Shown here: positions 48,943-61,604 of the stretch, piece after piece
Layout: each line of letters starts with the position of its first letter
How positions within the stretch are numbered: the stretch's first letter is position 1
Source: Rhizobium bangladeshense
Lineage (GTDB): Bacteria; Pseudomonadota; Alphaproteobacteria; Rhizobiales; Rhizobiaceae
Direction: 5' to 3'
Length of the DNA: 64,000 bases
NCBI RefSeq assembly: GCF_001662075.1
Contig: NZ_LYPL01000007.1
Location: 62,001-126,000, forward strand
The notes under the pieces: model-generated
What the model was told of the DNA's origin: nothing
Seen by the model: only the letters and a program-made list of their open reading frames with translations
Database searches by the model: none
Made by a program: the position numbers and the translations under genes

Positions 48943-49683
48943 TCAGATATTTTTGCCCGCCATCACCACCGTCGCGCCAAGAATCGCAGCCGGATCGCCG
49001 TCCGCGGTCGCTGACTGCAGCAGGATAGCACAACCCTCGAGCTGTGGCCGCTGCAGGACGCTTGCCGGCAGCGTCAGATTGGTGGCTTTTCCATCCCACA
49101 TGCCGACGGTTTCGACATTGGTGACGCTGTGCAGATAGGAGAGCTTCTTGCCGCTGTTCTCACCCTTTTCGACGTCGATCGTCTTTTCCTTGTCGAAATA
49201 GACCATGACAACATTGGCTTTACCCTGCCCTGCGCCAATCTTGATCTCCAACTCGTCGCCGCGCATCGATGCGCTGATGGGAACGGTCAATCCGTTGCCT
49301 TCGCTGCTGTAGCTGTCGATCCGGCTGTTGATGCCCGTGAGATCAGAACCGGCGAGATGGCCGCGCCCGTTGACGATGGCCTGCGGCGTGTAGACGTTGC
49401 TGCGGCCCATCGTCCTGGCATAGCCGTATTGCCGCTCGGTGTTTTCCTTCGAGCTCAGCGTATCGGCCCAGCCGAGATAATTCCAGTAATCGACGTGATA
49501 GGCGAGCGCGATGACATCGCCCTGATTCACCAGCTTGCGGAAGGCGGCATCAGCAGGAGGACAGGAGGAGCAACCCTGCGACGTGAAAAGTTCGACTACG
49601 CCTTTCGGCTTACCGTCTTCGGCATGCAGCGAGCCTGCGAGGGCAACGCCAGCGATCAGCGGGATCAAAAAACGGGGGGACAT
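48943..49683 (-). CDS. DUF1223 thioredoxin-like secreted protein
   Basis: 246-aa exported protein. A signal peptide MSPRFLIPLIAGVALAGSLH precedes VVELFTSQGCSSCPPADAAF, where CSSC is a thioredoxin-type CxxC (about residues 38-41). The family middle YHVDYWNYLGWADTLSSKEN and TPQAIVNGRGHLAGSD are complete. The DUF1223 family has no established reaction; a periplasmic redox role is inferred from the CxxC. It stands between acnA and the DUF2794 gene, probably with its own promoter. Confidence 0.87.
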   Translation of the reverse strand: MSPRFLIPLIAGVALAGSLHAEDGKPKGVVELFTSQGCSSCPPADAAFRKLVNQGDVIALAYHVDYWNYLGWADTLSSKENTERQYGYARTMGRSNVYTPQAIVNGRGHLAGSDLTGINSRIDSYSSEGNGLTVPISASMRGDELEIKIGAGQGKANVVMVYFDKEKTIDVEKGENSGKKLSYLHSVTNVETVGMWDGKATNLTLPASVLQRPQLEGCAILLQSATADGDPAAILGATVVMAGKNI

Positions 49684-49864
49684 TCACCTGTACCTCTTCT
49701 TCAGGTCCGGCCGGGTGTTGAAACCGGGGGCCCTGACATATGAACGTACGAATAATCCTTCCGGGTCCAAACGAAAAGTCACGAACGGGTGAGACGCAGC
49801 ACGACCGGAAGCCGCAGAAAACAAATCATCGTGAGCCCGCTCGAATGCTGTCGCGCAAAAGAAA

Positions 49865-49894
49865 GGCCGCCGGAAGTACTGCGCTCCGGCGGCC
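49865..49894 (-). terminator. Intrinsic terminator of acnA
   Basis: Perfect 10-base arms GGCCGCCGGA / TCCGGCGGCC with a 10-base loop, followed on the minus strand by TTTCTTTT, 25 bases past the acnA stop. Confidence 0.82.
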
Positions 49895-49918
49895 ATGATA
49901 ATGTCAGGCTCGTAACGA

Positions 49919-52609
<2,691 letters not shown>

Positions 52610-52871
52610 GAGAGACCCCGTTTCTGATAGCCAACACAGTCGTGCGAACGCCTATGCACTTAATGCACATCAGGATGCGGGTACGGCCATTTCCGCTGTC
52701 CGCACGTGGAACAGATGCTCCAAGTTCGGCGCAAGGATGAAATTCACGCCGACCGCTGGCGTGGTTGCAGGTCTTATAGATAATTTCCTAAAAACTTGCC
52801 ATACCCGGAAATGGTCAAAATCGGACATTTTTTGACCCTTCCGAAAGCCGAAACGAAGAAAGAACCGATGC

Positions 52872-53519
52872 ATGCATCTCACCGCCGAAAATCTGGCCGC
52901 AAGGCGCGGTGACGATCTCATTTTCGTTAACATTTCCTTTCACTTGGCAGCCGGCGAGGCGCTTATCCTGACCGGCAAAAATGGATCGGGAAAGTCCACT
53001 TTGCTGCGCGTTGTCGCCGGCCTCCTCAGGCCTGAAAAGGGCACTGTCATCTTTCATGGCGACGGCAGCCGGGAAGGGCGGCATCCCGGAGAGGTCAGCC
53101 ACTACCTCGGCCATCGAAATGCGATGAAGAATGAACTTACGGTTGCAGAAAACCTCGATTTCTGGCGCGCCTTTCTCGGCGAAACGGATACACCCGCTGG
53201 CCTATCGCTAGAGGAGGCAGCCGAAGCCGTCGGCCTTTCGGGAATAACCCACCTTCCCTTCGGCTATCTCTCCGCCGGCCAGCAGCGCCGGTTCGCCTTC
53301 GCCAAGCTGCTCGTCGCCTACCGGCCCGTCTGGATCCTCGACGAACCTACAGCGGCACTCGATGCCAGCGCCGATCGGCTGTTTGCCGGATTGATCGAAG
53401 CGCATCTGAGAAAGGGCGGCATCGTGCTGGCGGCGACACATCAGCCGCTGGGGTTGAAGAATGTGCAGGAATTGAAGATGACGGGTTTTGCCGGCGTGGA
53501 TCAGGGGGTGTGGGGATGA
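52872..53519 (+). CDS. ccmA: Haem exporter ATP-binding protein CcmA
   Basis: 215-aa ATPase of the cytochrome c maturation ABC complex. Walker A is GKNGSGKS (residues 35-42), the signature is YLSAGQQRRFAFAKLL, and Walker B is VWILDEPTAALD. It energises release of holo-CcmE from CcmC rather than simple haem export, by current models. Its stop overlaps the ccmB start (ATGA), first gene of ccmABCDG. Confidence 0.94.
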   Translation: MHLTAENLAARRGDDLIFVNISFHLAAGEALILTGKNGSGKSTLLRVVAGLLRPEKGTVIFHGDGSREGRHPGEVSHYLGHRNAMKNELTVAENLDFWRAFLGETDTPAGLSLEEAAEAVGLSGITHLPFGYLSAGQQRRFAFAKLLVAYRPVWILDEPTAALDASADRLFAGLIEAHLRKGGIVLAATHQPLGLKNVQELKMTGFAGVDQGVWG

Positions 53520-54175
53520 CCGCCCTCTTCCTCCGCGATCTCAAGCTCTCGATTCGCGCCGGCGGCGGCGCGCTGATCGGCGTGCTGTTCTTCCTGACCG
53601 TCGTCGCCGTCATCCCCTTCGGCGTCGGCCCGGATCTCAAGCTTCTCTCCCGCATCGGCCCCGCCATCGTCTGGATCGGCGCCCTGCTTGCCGCCCTTCT
53701 CGGCCTCGACCGCCTGTTCCAGGCCGAGCGCGACGATGGATCGCTCGACCTGATGCTGACGCAGGAAACACCGGTTGTCCTCACCGTACTGGTCAAGTGC
53801 TGTGCCCACTGGACGGCCACCAGCCTGCCTCTGGTCATCGCCTCGCCGCTGCTCGGCCTCTTCATGAATATGGACGAGACGGCGATCGGCGCGACCGCGC
53901 TGACACTGCTCGTCGGCTCACCGGCCATCACCTTCATCGGCGCCGTCGGCGCCGCAGTTGCCGTCGCCCTGCCCCGCGGTGGCCTGCTGGTCTCGATCCT
54001 GGTCCTGCCGCTGACCATCCCGGTTCTGATCTTCGGCGTCAGCGCCACCTATGCCGCCGTCGAGGATCCCGTCCCTTTCCTGCCACCCTTCCTCATCCTG
54101 ACCGCACTGACGTTGTTCTTCGCGGTGATCGGCCCGGCCGCCGCTGCGCTTGCGCTGCGAAACGCGTCGGATTGA
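53516..54175 (+). CDS. ccmB: Haem exporter permease CcmB
   Basis: 219-aa inner-membrane subunit with six membrane segments. It begins MTALFLRDLKLSIRAGGGAL and contains LDRLFQAERDDGSLDLMLTQ, the CcmB signature. The ATG at 53516 overlaps the ccmA stop; a GTG two codons earlier is possible. It forms a complex with CcmA and CcmC. Confidence 0.93.
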   Translation: MTALFLRDLKLSIRAGGGALIGVLFFLTVVAVIPFGVGPDLKLLSRIGPAIVWIGALLAALLGLDRLFQAERDDGSLDLMLTQETPVVLTVLVKCCAHWTATSLPLVIASPLLGLFMNMDETAIGATALTLLVGSPAITFIGAVGAAVAVALPRGGLLVSILVLPLTIPVLIFGVSATYAAVEDPVPFLPPFLILTALTLFFAVIGPAAAALALRNASD

Positions 54176-54222
54176 ATGTCATTCGATTGCGGGAAAAGCC
54201 GGATCAAGGTAAGGAAGCAGCC

Positions 54223-54984
54223 ATGAACGACACAAGCCTTGCCATCCGCAAATTCAGCGATCTCGCCAACCCGACGCTGTTTCTGGCGCTGGCGGCCCGT
54301 GTCATGCCCTGGTTGGCCGGCATCACCGCGCTCTGTTTCGCGGCTGGCCTCTATCTCAGCTTCTCCACCGAAGGCGATTACCAGCAGGGCGAGACCGTCC
54401 GTATCATGTATATCCACGTCCCGGCCGCGTGGCTCTCGATGATGTGCTACACGATCATGAGTGTCTCGGCGATCGGCACACTGGTCTGGCGCCATCCGCT
54501 GGCCGACGTCTCCGCCAAGGCCGCCGCCCCGCTCGGCGCCGCCTTCACTCTGCTGGCGCTCGTCACGGGCTCGCTCTGGGGCAAACCGATGTGGGGCACC
54601 TGGTGGGTCTGGGACGCCCGCCTGACCTCCGTTTTCGTCCTCTTTCTGATGTATCTCGGCCTGATTGCGCTCAGCCGCGCCATCGACGATCCGTCGAGGG
54701 CCGCGCGGGTCTGCGCCGTGCTTATCCTCGTCGGCTTCGTCAACATTCCGATCATCAAGTTCTCCGTCGAATGGTGGAACACGCTGCACCAGTCGGCGAG
54801 CGTGCTCAGGATCGGCGGTCCGGCGATCGACCCGGAATTCCTGCGCCCGCTCCTCGTCATGGCGATCGCCTTCACCCTCCTCTTCTTCACCTTGCACATC
54901 ATGGCGATGAGGAACGAAATCTGGCGCCGCCGCATCGCCGCACAGCGCCGTCTCGCCGCCCGGATGGCGAGCCGGGAGGAATAG
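54223..54984 (+). CDS. ccmC: Haem-handling protein CcmC
   Basis: 253-aa membrane protein of the haem-handling family with six segments. The Trp-rich haem-binding motif is [18 protein letters not shown] (about residues 118-135), with conserved His residues in MYIHVPAAW and WNTLHQSAS. It loads haem onto CcmE. The ATG at 54223 gives [14 protein letters not shown]; the open frame continues upstream as a shadow of ccmB. Confidence 0.95.
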   Translation: MNDTSLAIRKFSDLANPTLFLALAARVMPWLAGITALCFAAGLYLSFSTEGDYQQGETVRIMYIHVPAAWLSMMCYTIMSVSAIGTLVWRHPLADVSAKAAAPLGAAFTLLALVTGSLWGKPMWGTWWVWDARLTSVFVLFLMYLGLIALSRAIDDPSRAARVCAVLILVGFVNIPIIKFSVEWWNTLHQSASVLRIGGPAIDPEFLRPLLVMAIAFTLLFFTLHIMAMRNEIWRRRIAAQRRLAARMASREE

Positions 54985-54988
54985 ACCC

Positions 54989-55156
54989 ATGACGCATGCT
55001 TTCTACGTCTACGCCTCTTACGGCTTTGCAGCCCTCGTTACGATCGCGGTCACCCTCTGGACCTGGGCCGACGGCCGGGCGCGCCGGCGTGAACTCGCAG
55101 CCCTCGAAGCCGCAGGCATTCGCCGCCGCTCGGCGCGCGCGGGGGACGGCGAATGA
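54989..55156 (+). CDS. ccmD: Haem exporter protein CcmD
   Basis: 55-aa protein, too short for most ORF lists. Its sequence begins [20 protein letters not shown], with one membrane segment and the family motif [10 protein letters not shown], then an Arg-rich cytoplasmic tail ([19 protein letters not shown]). CcmD stabilises the CcmABC-CcmE complex. It starts 4 bases after the ccmC stop, and its stop overlaps the ccmG start as ATGA. Confidence 0.92.
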   Translation: MTHAFYVYASYGFAALVTIAVTLWTWADGRARRRELAALEAAGIRRRSARAGDGE

Positions 55157-55761
55157 ACGAGGCGCCGGAAACCAATACCGTCAGGCCGCGCGGACTCGGT
55201 CGCTACGCTCTGGCGCTTCTGCCGCTGATCGTCTTCGGCGCCATTGCCGCGACGGCCGCAAAGATGCTCTACGACCAGGATTTCCATGGCAAGAACATCG
55301 CCGAAATCCCATCGGCCCTGATCGGCACCAAGGCGCCGGCGCTAAATCTTCCGCCGCTCGACAGGGCAAACCTGCCGGCGCTCACCGATGCGGCGATCAA
55401 GGGCAAGCTGACCCTCGTCAACGTTTTCGCCTCCTGGTGCCTCCCCTGCAGGGACGAACATCCGATCTTGAAGGAACTGGCGAAAGACGGTCGGCTCAAC
55501 ATCGTCGCCATCAATTACAAGGACAAGAACGACAACGCCCTGCGTTTCCTCGGCGAACTCGGAAATCCCTATCGGGCGATCGGCATCGATCCGAACGGCA
55601 AGGCGGCGATCGACTGGGGTGTCTACGGTATCCCGGAAAGCTATCTGGTCGGCGCCGACGGCACGATCCTCTACAAGCGCGTCGGCCCCTTCGACGATAT
55701 CAGCCTGAAGGAAGGGCTGTTTCCGGCGATGGAAAAGGCGCTGGCGAAGCCGGCTTCGTAA
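55153..55761 (+). CDS. ccmG: Thiol:disulfide interchange protein CcmG/DsbE
   Basis: 202-aa membrane-anchored thioredoxin-like protein that keeps apocytochrome c thiols reduced. One N-terminal membrane segment ([20 protein letters not shown], residues 16-35) is followed by the periplasmic domain with the active site [13 protein letters not shown] (CLPC). [15 protein letters not shown] carries the cis-proline of the fold. Last visible gene of ccmABCDG; ccmE, ccmF and ccmH are not in this window. Confidence 0.95.
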   Translation: MNEAPETNTVRPRGLGRYALALLPLIVFGAIAATAAKMLYDQDFHGKNIAEIPSALIGTKAPALNLPPLDRANLPALTDAAIKGKLTLVNVFASWCLPCRDEHPILKELAKDGRLNIVAINYKDKNDNALRFLGELGNPYRAIGIDPNGKAAIDWGVYGIPESYLVGADGTILYKRVGPFDDISLKEGLFPAMEKALAKPAS

Positions 55762-55800
55762 GTCAAGAAAGACCCCTCCCCAAGGGGTTACCGAGGCAGG

Positions 55801-56388
55801 TTAAGCTCCACCCTGCCAGACCTTGACCGCCTCCACCGGAGAGATCAGCATCAGCACGTTCAGCGTCAGATTATCGCGGATGACATAACCGGTGAAAATC
55901 TCAAAGAAGATGGCGATCGCCACCGTGACCGCCACCGGCGCCCGTGAGGCGAAAAAGAAGCCGACGCACATGAAGGCGGTGTCCATTGCCGAATTCAGAA
56001 TGCTGTCGCCGTAATAATCGAGCGCGATCGTCGCCGTGCGGTAGCGGTCGATGATCAGCGGCGAATTTTCGAGCAGTTCCCAGCCGGATTCGATCACCAG
56101 CGCCAGGAGCAGCCGCGCCGCCAGCGGCTTGCGGCGCAGGACCAGATGGGCGAGCCCATAGAACAGGAAGCCGTGGATGATGTGCGACGGCGTGTACCAG
56201 TCGGACAGATGCTGCGAATTGCCGCTGGTATTGACCCCGCCCTCCCACAGCTTGACATAGCCGCAGGCGCAGATTGGCACCCGGCCCATCATATATTCGG
56301 CGACGACCTGGGCGACCAGCACCGCAAGACAGGCGACCAGCCAGAAGCTCTGGTGTCTGACACGATATTCGGCGTCCGCTGTGCTCAC
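55801..56388 (-). CDS. DUF2585 / UPF0314 membrane protein
   Basis: 195-aa protein with four or five membrane segments. The family core is [20 protein letters not shown] and [20 protein letters not shown] (about residues 35-80), with a CxCG pair and conserved His. [19 protein letters not shown] follows. Function is unknown. Its start overlaps the yciB stop by 4 bases, so they are co-translated. Confidence 0.9.
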   Translation of the reverse strand: MSTADAEYRVRHQSFWLVACLAVLVAQVVAEYMMGRVPICACGYVKLWEGGVNTSGNSQHLSDWYTPSHIIHGFLFYGLAHLVLRRKPLAARLLLALVIESGWELLENSPLIIDRYRTATIALDYYGDSILNSAMDTAFMCVGFFFASRAPVAVTVAIAIFFEIFTGYVIRDNLTLNVLMLISPVEAVKVWQGGA

Positions 56389-57029
56389 GTCTCACCGTCC
56401 GCTTCCAGGTTGACGCTATGTTTCAGCACCAGCGGCATTTGCGCTAGCGTGAAGATGATGGTGATCGGCATCGTGCCCCAGACTTTGAAGGCGACCCAGG
56501 TATCGTCCGAAAAATTGCGCCAGACGACTTCGTTCAGCACGGCTAGGAATAGGAAGAAGACGCCCCAGCGGATGGTAAGCTTGCGCCAGCCCTCTGCATC
56601 GAGCTGGAAGGCAGCGTTGAAGACATAACCGAGCAGCGAGCGGCCGAAGGCGAGCCCGCCGAGCAGCGCGACTCCGAAGAGCGCATTGACGATGGTCGGC
56701 TTCATTTTGATGAAGGTCTCGTTCTGCAGCCAGATCGACAGAGAGCCGAAGATAACGACGACGATGCCGGAGACAAAGGGCATGATCGGCAAATGGCCGA
56801 GCACGATCTTCGACACGATCAGCGAAGTGACTGTCGCTGCCATAAAAAGCGCGGTCGCGACGAACAGAGGACCGCCCAGTTCGGAAAGAGCAGGAAATCT
56901 TTCCACCAGCCATTGACCGCGCAGATTGGCAAAAAAGAAGACCATCAGCGGCCCGAGTTCCAGCGCCAGTTTCAGCATCGGATGATGGCGGTCGGCCGCG
57001 CTCGGGGTGATATCGCTTTCGGTGGTCAT
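56385..57029 (-). CDS. yciB: Inner-membrane-spanning protein YciB (septation protein A)
   Basis: 214-aa protein with five or six membrane segments. [20 protein letters not shown] is the family opening; [20 protein letters not shown] and [20 protein letters not shown] are conserved in YciB/IspA. It links to cell envelope and division integrity. The ATG at 57029 was chosen; the upstream open frame is a shadow of ftsY. It sits 77 bases after ftsY and overlaps the DUF2585 gene. Confidence 0.92.
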   Translation of the reverse strand: MTTESDITPSAADRHHPMLKLALELGPLMVFFFANLRGQWLVERFPALSELGGPLFVATALFMAATVTSLIVSKIVLGHLPIMPFVSGIVVVIFGSLSIWLQNETFIKMKPTIVNALFGVALLGGLAFGRSLLGYVFNAAFQLDAEGWRKLTIRWGVFFLFLAVLNEVVWRNFSDDTWVAFKVWGTMPITIIFTLAQMPLVLKHSVNLEADGET

Positions 57030-57106
57030 GCGTTCTTCAAACCTGCTATTTCTCAAAACCTGTTTCCCGACCGGCCTTGCAGGCTTTCGGCGGCTTATCT
57101 GTGGCA

Positions 57107-58678
57107 TCATTGGGGAAGTCCGGCAATGGCATGGGCGAAATCCTCGGCCTCGAACGGCTCCAGATCGTCCACACCCTCGCCGACGCCGATGAAATAGACC
57201 GGCAGCTTGTGCTTGGCGGAGATGGCAACGAGAATGCCGCCGCGCGCTGTGCCGTCGAGCTTGGTCATGATCAGCCCGTTGACGCCGGCGACATTGCGGA
57301 AGATCTCGACCTGGCTCAGCGCATTCTGCCCCGTCGTGGCGTCGAGCGTCTGCAGCACCGTATGGGGCGCGTCGGGATCGAGCTTGCCGAGCACCCGCAC
57401 GATCTTCTCGAGCTCGGCCATCAGCTCGGCCTTGTTCTGCAGGCGGCCGGCGGTATCGACGATCAGCACGTCGCATTTCTTCGCTTTCGCCTGTTCGAAG
57501 GCGTCATAGGCAAGGCCGGCGGCATCGGCGCCGAGCTTGGTGCCTACGAACTCGGATTTGGTCCGCTCGGCCCAGATCTTCAACTGCTCGATCGCCGCCG
57601 CGCGGAATGTATCGCCGGCCGCCAGCATCACCTTCAGCCCGGCGCCGGAAAGCTTCGCCGCGAGCTTGCCGATCGTCGTCGTCTTGCCGGTGCCGTTGAC
57701 GCCGACGACGAGGATGACGTGCGGTTTGTGCGAGAGATCGAGCTGCAGTGGTTTGGCGACCGGCTTCAACACCTTAGCGATCTCGGACGCCATGATCCGG
57801 CTGACATCCTCGCCGGTAACGTCCTTGCCGTAACGCTCCGAAGCGAGCGTATCGGTGACGCGCAGCGCCGTCTCGACGCCGAGATCGGCCTGGATCAGCA
57901 AGTCTTCGAGATCCTGCAGCGTCTCGTCGTCGAGCTTGCGCTTGGTGAAGAGTGCAGTGATCTGGCTGGTGAGCTGCGAGGAGGTGCGCGCAAGGCCGTT
58001 GCGCAGCCGCTGGAACCAGCTGAGTTTCGCCTGCGGCGCAATGGGCTGCGGTTCGACGATCGCAGGGCGGGTGGCGAAGCCTTTGGGGAGGATCGGAGAT
58101 TCAGGCTCTGGCTGTTCCGCAGCAATTTCGGAGGGCTCGTCGAGTGAAATACCCCCCTCGGCGCTGCCGGGCATTTCCCCCACAGGGGAGATCGGCTGAA
58201 CGGCGTTGTCTTCTTCCACATCGATCTCAGCAGGGGTTTCCTCCGAGAGCGCTTCTGTTACCTCGGCGGTCTCTTCGACCGAAGCCGGTGTGTCTGCCTC
58301 CGAACGATCTCCCCCCTTGTCGGGAAGCTGCCCCGGAGGGACAGAGACGGGTACTTCCACCTCGCTCTCGGCCATTGCCTGCGTCTCTGCTTCAGCTTCG
58401 GCTTCCAGCAGTGAAAGCGGCACCAGCCCGAACTCGCTCATCTGATCTGCGGGAGGCAACGGCAACGGCTCATCGAGGATGTTTGATTCCTTGGCCTCGC
58501 CGACATCCGCCGCCGGTCCACCCGCCGTATCCATCTCCTCAGGAAGAACGGGATCGTCGGCGACCGGCAGATTTTCGTCGCGCGAGCGCGGTTCGAGTTC
58601 CCTTTCTACGGCATCGGGCACGGGCTCTTCAGCCGGCTTGCCGAAGGTGAAGACCTTTTTGATGAAACTGAGAGCCAT
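57107..58678 (-). CDS. ftsY: Signal recognition particle receptor FtsY
   Basis: 523-aa SRP receptor GTPase. The first 210 residues form a very acidic Glu/Pro/Ala-rich A domain, longer than usual. The N domain begins near [20 protein letters not shown]. The G domain contains [18 protein letters not shown] (G1), [13 protein letters not shown] (G3) and [10 protein letters not shown] (G4), ending in [20 protein letters not shown]. It docks SRP-ribosome complexes at the membrane, partner of Ffh at 61605. Upstream is mtaB, 15 bases away. Confidence 0.96.
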   Translation of the reverse strand: MALSFIKKVFTFGKPAEEPVPDAVERELEPRSRDENLPVADDPVLPEEMDTAGGPAADVGEAKESNILDEPLPLPPADQMSEFGLVPLSLLEAEAEAETQAMAESEVEVPVSVPPGQLPDKGGDRSEADTPASVEETAEVTEALSEETPAEIDVEEDNAVQPISPVGEMPGSAEGGISLDEPSEIAAEQPEPESPILPKGFATRPAIVEPQPIAPQAKLSWFQRLRNGLARTSSQLTSQITALFTKRKLDDETLQDLEDLLIQADLGVETALRVTDTLASERYGKDVTGEDVSRIMASEIAKVLKPVAKPLQLDLSHKPHVILVVGVNGTGKTTTIGKLAAKLSGAGLKVMLAAGDTFRAAAIEQLKIWAERTKSEFVGTKLGADAAGLAYDAFEQAKAKKCDVLIVDTAGRLQNKAELMAELEKIVRVLGKLDPDAPHTVLQTLDATTGQNALSQVEIFRNVAGVNGLIMTKLDGTARGGILVAISAKHKLPVYFIGVGEGVDDLEPFEAEDFAHAIAGLPQ

Positions 58679-58693
58679 GAGAATTCCGTGAAA

Positions 58694-59965
58694 TCAGGCC
58701 GCGGCGGCCGTCAATTGCATGTCGAGATGCTTGCCATTGTGGCCGGTGATCGTGGCCGGCACAAGTTCGCCAGGGCGAAGGCCGGCGGCTGCGACCAGGG
58801 TGAAGTTCTCCGTATGCGCTAGGCCGTTGTTTTCGACAAGCAGCCACTGCCGGGTTCCGACCATGCCATCGAGATGGGATTGATGGAGCTTATGTCCAGT
58901 GGCGCGCAGCCGGGCGGCGCGTTCCTTGACCAGCGTCCGGTCGAGTTGCGGCATGCGGGCGGCCGCCGTGCCGGGACGCGGGCTGTAGGGGAAAACATGC
59001 AGATGAGCGATGCCGGCCTCTTCGGCCAGCCGCACGGCGTTGCCGAACATTTCCTCGGTTTCCGTCGGGAAGCCGGCGATCATATCGGCGCCGAAGCTCA
59101 TCTCGGGGCGGAGACGGCGCGCATCCTCGATGAAGCGCAGCGCATCGGCGCGCGAATGTCGACGCTTCATCCGCTTCAGGATCATGTCGTCGCCATGCTG
59201 CAGCGACAGATGCAGATGCGGCATGAAACGCGGTTCTTCGGCGATGAGATCCATCAGATGGGCATCGGCCTCGATGCTATCGATCGAGGAAAGCCTGAGG
59301 CGGCGGATATCCGGGAGCTGTTTCAGCAGCGTCTTCGCCAGAAGCCCGAGCGTCGGCGCCCCCGGCAGGTCGCCGCCATAGCTGGTGGCATCAACGCCGG
59401 TCAGGACGATCTCGCGATAACCGCTGTCGGCGAGCTTGCGGGCCTGATCGACGACGGCTCCCATCGGCACCGAGCGGGAATTGCCCCGGCCATAGGGGAT
59501 GATGCAGAAGGTGCAGCGATGGTCGCATCCGTTCTGCACCTGGATGAAGGCGCGCACATGGCCATCGATGTGCCTGACCATCTGCGGCGCCGTCGCCTTG
59601 ACGCTCATGATATCGTTGACGCGCAGCTTCTCTTCGGCCGAAACGCCGAAATCCGGCAGGCTGCGATAGGAAGCGCTCGAAAGCTTCTCCTCGTTGCCGA
59701 GCACGGCATCGACCTCCGGCATGGCGGCGAAGGTCTGTTTTTCCGTCTGCGCGGCGCAGCCGGTGACGATGATGCGGGCATGCGGATTGTCGCGCCGTGC
59801 CCGGCGGATCGCCTGGCGGGCCTGGCGCACGGCCTCGCCGGTCACCGCGCAGGTATTGACCAGGACGGCGTTGTTGAGCCCGGCCTTCTCGGCCTGCGCC
59901 TTCATCACTTCGGATTCATATGTGTTGAGGCGGCAGCCGAAGGTAATGACCTCGATGCCGCTCAC
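58694..59965 (-). CDS. mtaB: tRNA (t6A37) methylthiotransferase MtaB
   Basis: 423-aa radical-SAM methylthiotransferase converting t6A37 to ms2t6A37. The N-terminal UPF0004 domain is [20 protein letters not shown] with further cluster Cys in [11 protein letters not shown] and VTGCAAQ. The radical-SAM motif is [17 protein letters not shown]-terminal TRAM domain is visible in [20 protein letters not shown]. It needs the t6A made by TsaD (12744). It overlaps dapF by 4 bases and is followed by ftsY. Confidence 0.95.
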   Translation of the reverse strand: MSGIEVITFGCRLNTYESEVMKAQAEKAGLNNAVLVNTCAVTGEAVRQARQAIRRARRDNPHARIIVTGCAAQTEKQTFAAMPEVDAVLGNEEKLSSASYRSLPDFGVSAEEKLRVNDIMSVKATAPQMVRHIDGHVRAFIQVQNGCDHRCTFCIIPYGRGNSRSVPMGAVVDQARKLADSGYREIVLTGVDATSYGGDLPGAPTLGLLAKTLLKQLPDIRRLRLSSIDSIEADAHLMDLIAEEPRFMPHLHLSLQHGDDMILKRMKRRHSRADALRFIEDARRLRPEMSFGADMIAGFPTETEEMFGNAVRLAEEAGIAHLHVFPYSPRPGTAAARMPQLDRTLVKERAARLRATGHKLHQSHLDGMVGTRQWLLVENNGLAHTENFTLVAAAGLRPGELVPATITGHNGKHLDMQLTAAAA

Positions 59966-60867
59966 TGCGCCTCCGCCCCTCGGTTATCATCGCGCGACCA
60001 GAGGCCGGTCGAAGGATCGAGTCTGCCCGACCACTCCCATTCGGCCGGGCCGGTCATGATCACATGATCGTCGCGCTCGCGCCATTCGATCGAAAGTGTC
60101 GCCGGCGGCTTGGCGCTTGCGACATTGATCGTCACCGTGCGGCCGGTGCGGCCGGTGCGCGCGGCGCTGACAGCGGCAGAACAGGCGGCCGAACCGCAGG
60201 CAAGCGTCAGTCCCGCGCCGCGCTCCCAGGTGCGCGTCGTCACGGATGTCGGCGAGGTCACCTGCGCCAAAGTGATGTTGGCGCGCTCAGGAAACATCGG
60301 ATGGTTTTCCAGCAGCGGCCCGAAGCGGGCGAGATCATAGGACATCACGTCCCTGTCCACCCAGAAGATCGCATGCGGGTTGCCCATCGACATGGCAGAC
60401 GGCGAATGCAGCACCGGATTGTCGATCGGGCCGATTTGCAGTTCGATGCGGCTGGTGTCGTGGAATTCTTCCGCGAGCGGAATCCTGTCCCAATCGAAGA
60501 CCGGCTTGCCCATATCGACGGAGATCGTCCCATCCTCGTGCTCGACAGCGTTGAGAATGCCGGCGACCGTCTGGAAGGTGAAGGCCTTCCGGCCGGTCTC
60601 GGCGGCAAGCGCCTGCACGACGCAGCGTGTGCCGTTACCGCAGGCCTGCGCCTTCGAACCATCGGAATTCAGGATATCGATGAAGGCATCGGTGCCGTCG
60701 GCCTTCGGATCATGGATCGCCATGATCTGATCGAACTCGGTCTCAGGATCGGCATTGAGCGCGACAGCCGCATAGGCCGTTACCTTATCCGGCCGGCCAC
60801 GCATGTCGACGACCAGGATCTTGTTGCCAAGCCCGTTCATCCTCGCGAATTCGACCGTTGCGCTCAT
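59962..60867 (-). CDS. dapF: Diaminopimelate epimerase
   Basis: 301-aa enzyme making meso-diaminopimelate for lysine and peptidoglycan. The two catalytic cysteines are C76 in ACGNGTRC and about C225 in [11 protein letters not shown]. The opening [20 protein letters not shown] is typical. Its stop overlaps the mtaB start, so dapF-mtaB-ftsY-yciB-DUF2585 form one long minus-strand unit. Confidence 0.96.
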   Translation of the reverse strand: MSATVEFARMNGLGNKILVVDMRGRPDKVTAYAAVALNADPETEFDQIMAIHDPKADGTDAFIDILNSDGSKAQACGNGTRCVVQALAAETGRKAFTFQTVAGILNAVEHEDGTISVDMGKPVFDWDRIPLAEEFHDTSRIELQIGPIDNPVLHSPSAMSMGNPHAIFWVDRDVMSYDLARFGPLLENHPMFPERANITLAQVTSPTSVTTRTWERGAGLTLACGSAACSAAVSAARTGRTGRTVTINVASAKPPATLSIEWRERDDHVIMTGPAEWEWSGRLDPSTGLWSRDDNRGAEAQ

Positions 60868-60980
60868 AGTATCATTCCGTCCGTGTTTCCGCTGTATATG
60901 GCGGAAATGCGAAGGAATTACCAGTGGGTGAGTGCCGAGCAGCCAAGGCCGCCGGCCGCCCTTGCAAGGCAGTCCGGTTT

Positions 60981-61184
60981 CTACCGCTCAGCACCGTTGG
61001 AATTGAAAGACGCCGCATGCGCCTCGACGATGGCGGCGGTGATGACCTTTCTCAGCTCGTAGACCAGCGAACGGGACCGCTTGCGATCCAGATCCTGTGC
61101 GGCTTTTGCAAGACTAAGGCCTTCGTTGAGGACAATATGATGGGCCCGTGCCAGCGCCCAGCTTTCAATATCAGGATTGATCAT
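60981..61184 (-). CDS. Small hypothetical protein, 67 aa
   Basis: No family recognised. The ATG at 61184 gives [20 protein letters not shown] and continues [20 protein letters not shown] with [16 protein letters not shown]. It is helical and basic, possibly DNA- or RNA-binding; [16 protein letters not shown] could be a helix-turn-helix, though too short to be sure. It lies 113 bases upstream of dapF and diverges from the ffh leader. Codon use is normal for the genome, so I favour a real gene. Confidence 0.5.
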   Translation of the reverse strand: MINPDIESWALARAHHIVLNEGLSLAKAAQDLDRKRSRSLVYELRKVITAAIVEAHAASFNSNGAER

Positions 61185-61389
61185 TCGATATCTCCGCCGG
61201 ATCATCCGGCATCAAGGATATTCACGAATCATTTTACAGGATGAACTTAAGTAGAAAGTAGAATCATAAGTGGAATATTTTGCAACTGGGCTCTATCGCG
61301 AATTAGGGCCGCCAGCCGGAATTTTTACTGTGAAATATACGTGAAAGAGCGTCCGAAACCACCGCCGGGCGATCATCCCACGCATTCGC

Positions 61390-61418
61390 CTTGACTTTCG
61401 CGCGGCTTTCCTGTTTAT
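61390..61418 (+). promoter_or_regulatory. Promoter upstream of ffh
   Basis: CTTGAC at 61390-61395 and GTTTAT at 61413-61418, exactly 17 bases apart, a good match to the rhizobial sigma-70 consensus CTTGAC-N17-CTATAT. Transcription would start near 61425, giving a leader of about 180 bases before ffh. Confidence 0.65.
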
Positions 61419-61424
61419 CGCGCC

Positions 61425-61604
61425 AATCCGCGACGAGCCGCATGACTCCGAGCCGCCGACCGGGACCTGAGATCCCGGAGGTCAACACCCGACAGCGCGA
61501 TGCGCCCTCGGGTGCTTTTTGGCTTTGCGTCTTGTTTTCGTCACGGAAAAGCACGACGTTTCCAGGCAGATCGAACCCGCCCGAAACGTATCAAGGAAGA
61601 GCCG
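61425..61604 (+). ncRNA. ffh leader with possible attenuator structure
   Basis: Untranslated stretch from the predicted start to the ffh ATG. Two neighbouring pairings compete: CCGGGA (61460-61465) with TCCCGG (61473-61478), and GACCT (61464-61468) with AGGTC (61479-61483). A terminator-like hairpin follows at 61486-61514. It may control ffh or release a small RNA. It lacks the SRP-RNA core sequence, so it is not the 4.5S RNA. Confidence 0.5.
61486..61519 (+). terminator. Intrinsic-terminator-like hairpin inside the ffh leader
   Basis: Arms CACCCGA (61486-61492) and TCGGGTG (61508-61514) with an inner GCGC/GCGC stem, followed by C and a T-run. It lies 85 bases upstream of the ffh ATG, between promoter and gene. 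Confidence 0.75.

Noticed and set aside
61425..61604. SRP (4.5S) RNA gene upstream of ffh
   Set aside because: The conserved core of SRP RNA (GGTCAGG...GGAAG...AGCA type) is absent. The hairpins fit a leader or attenuator better.
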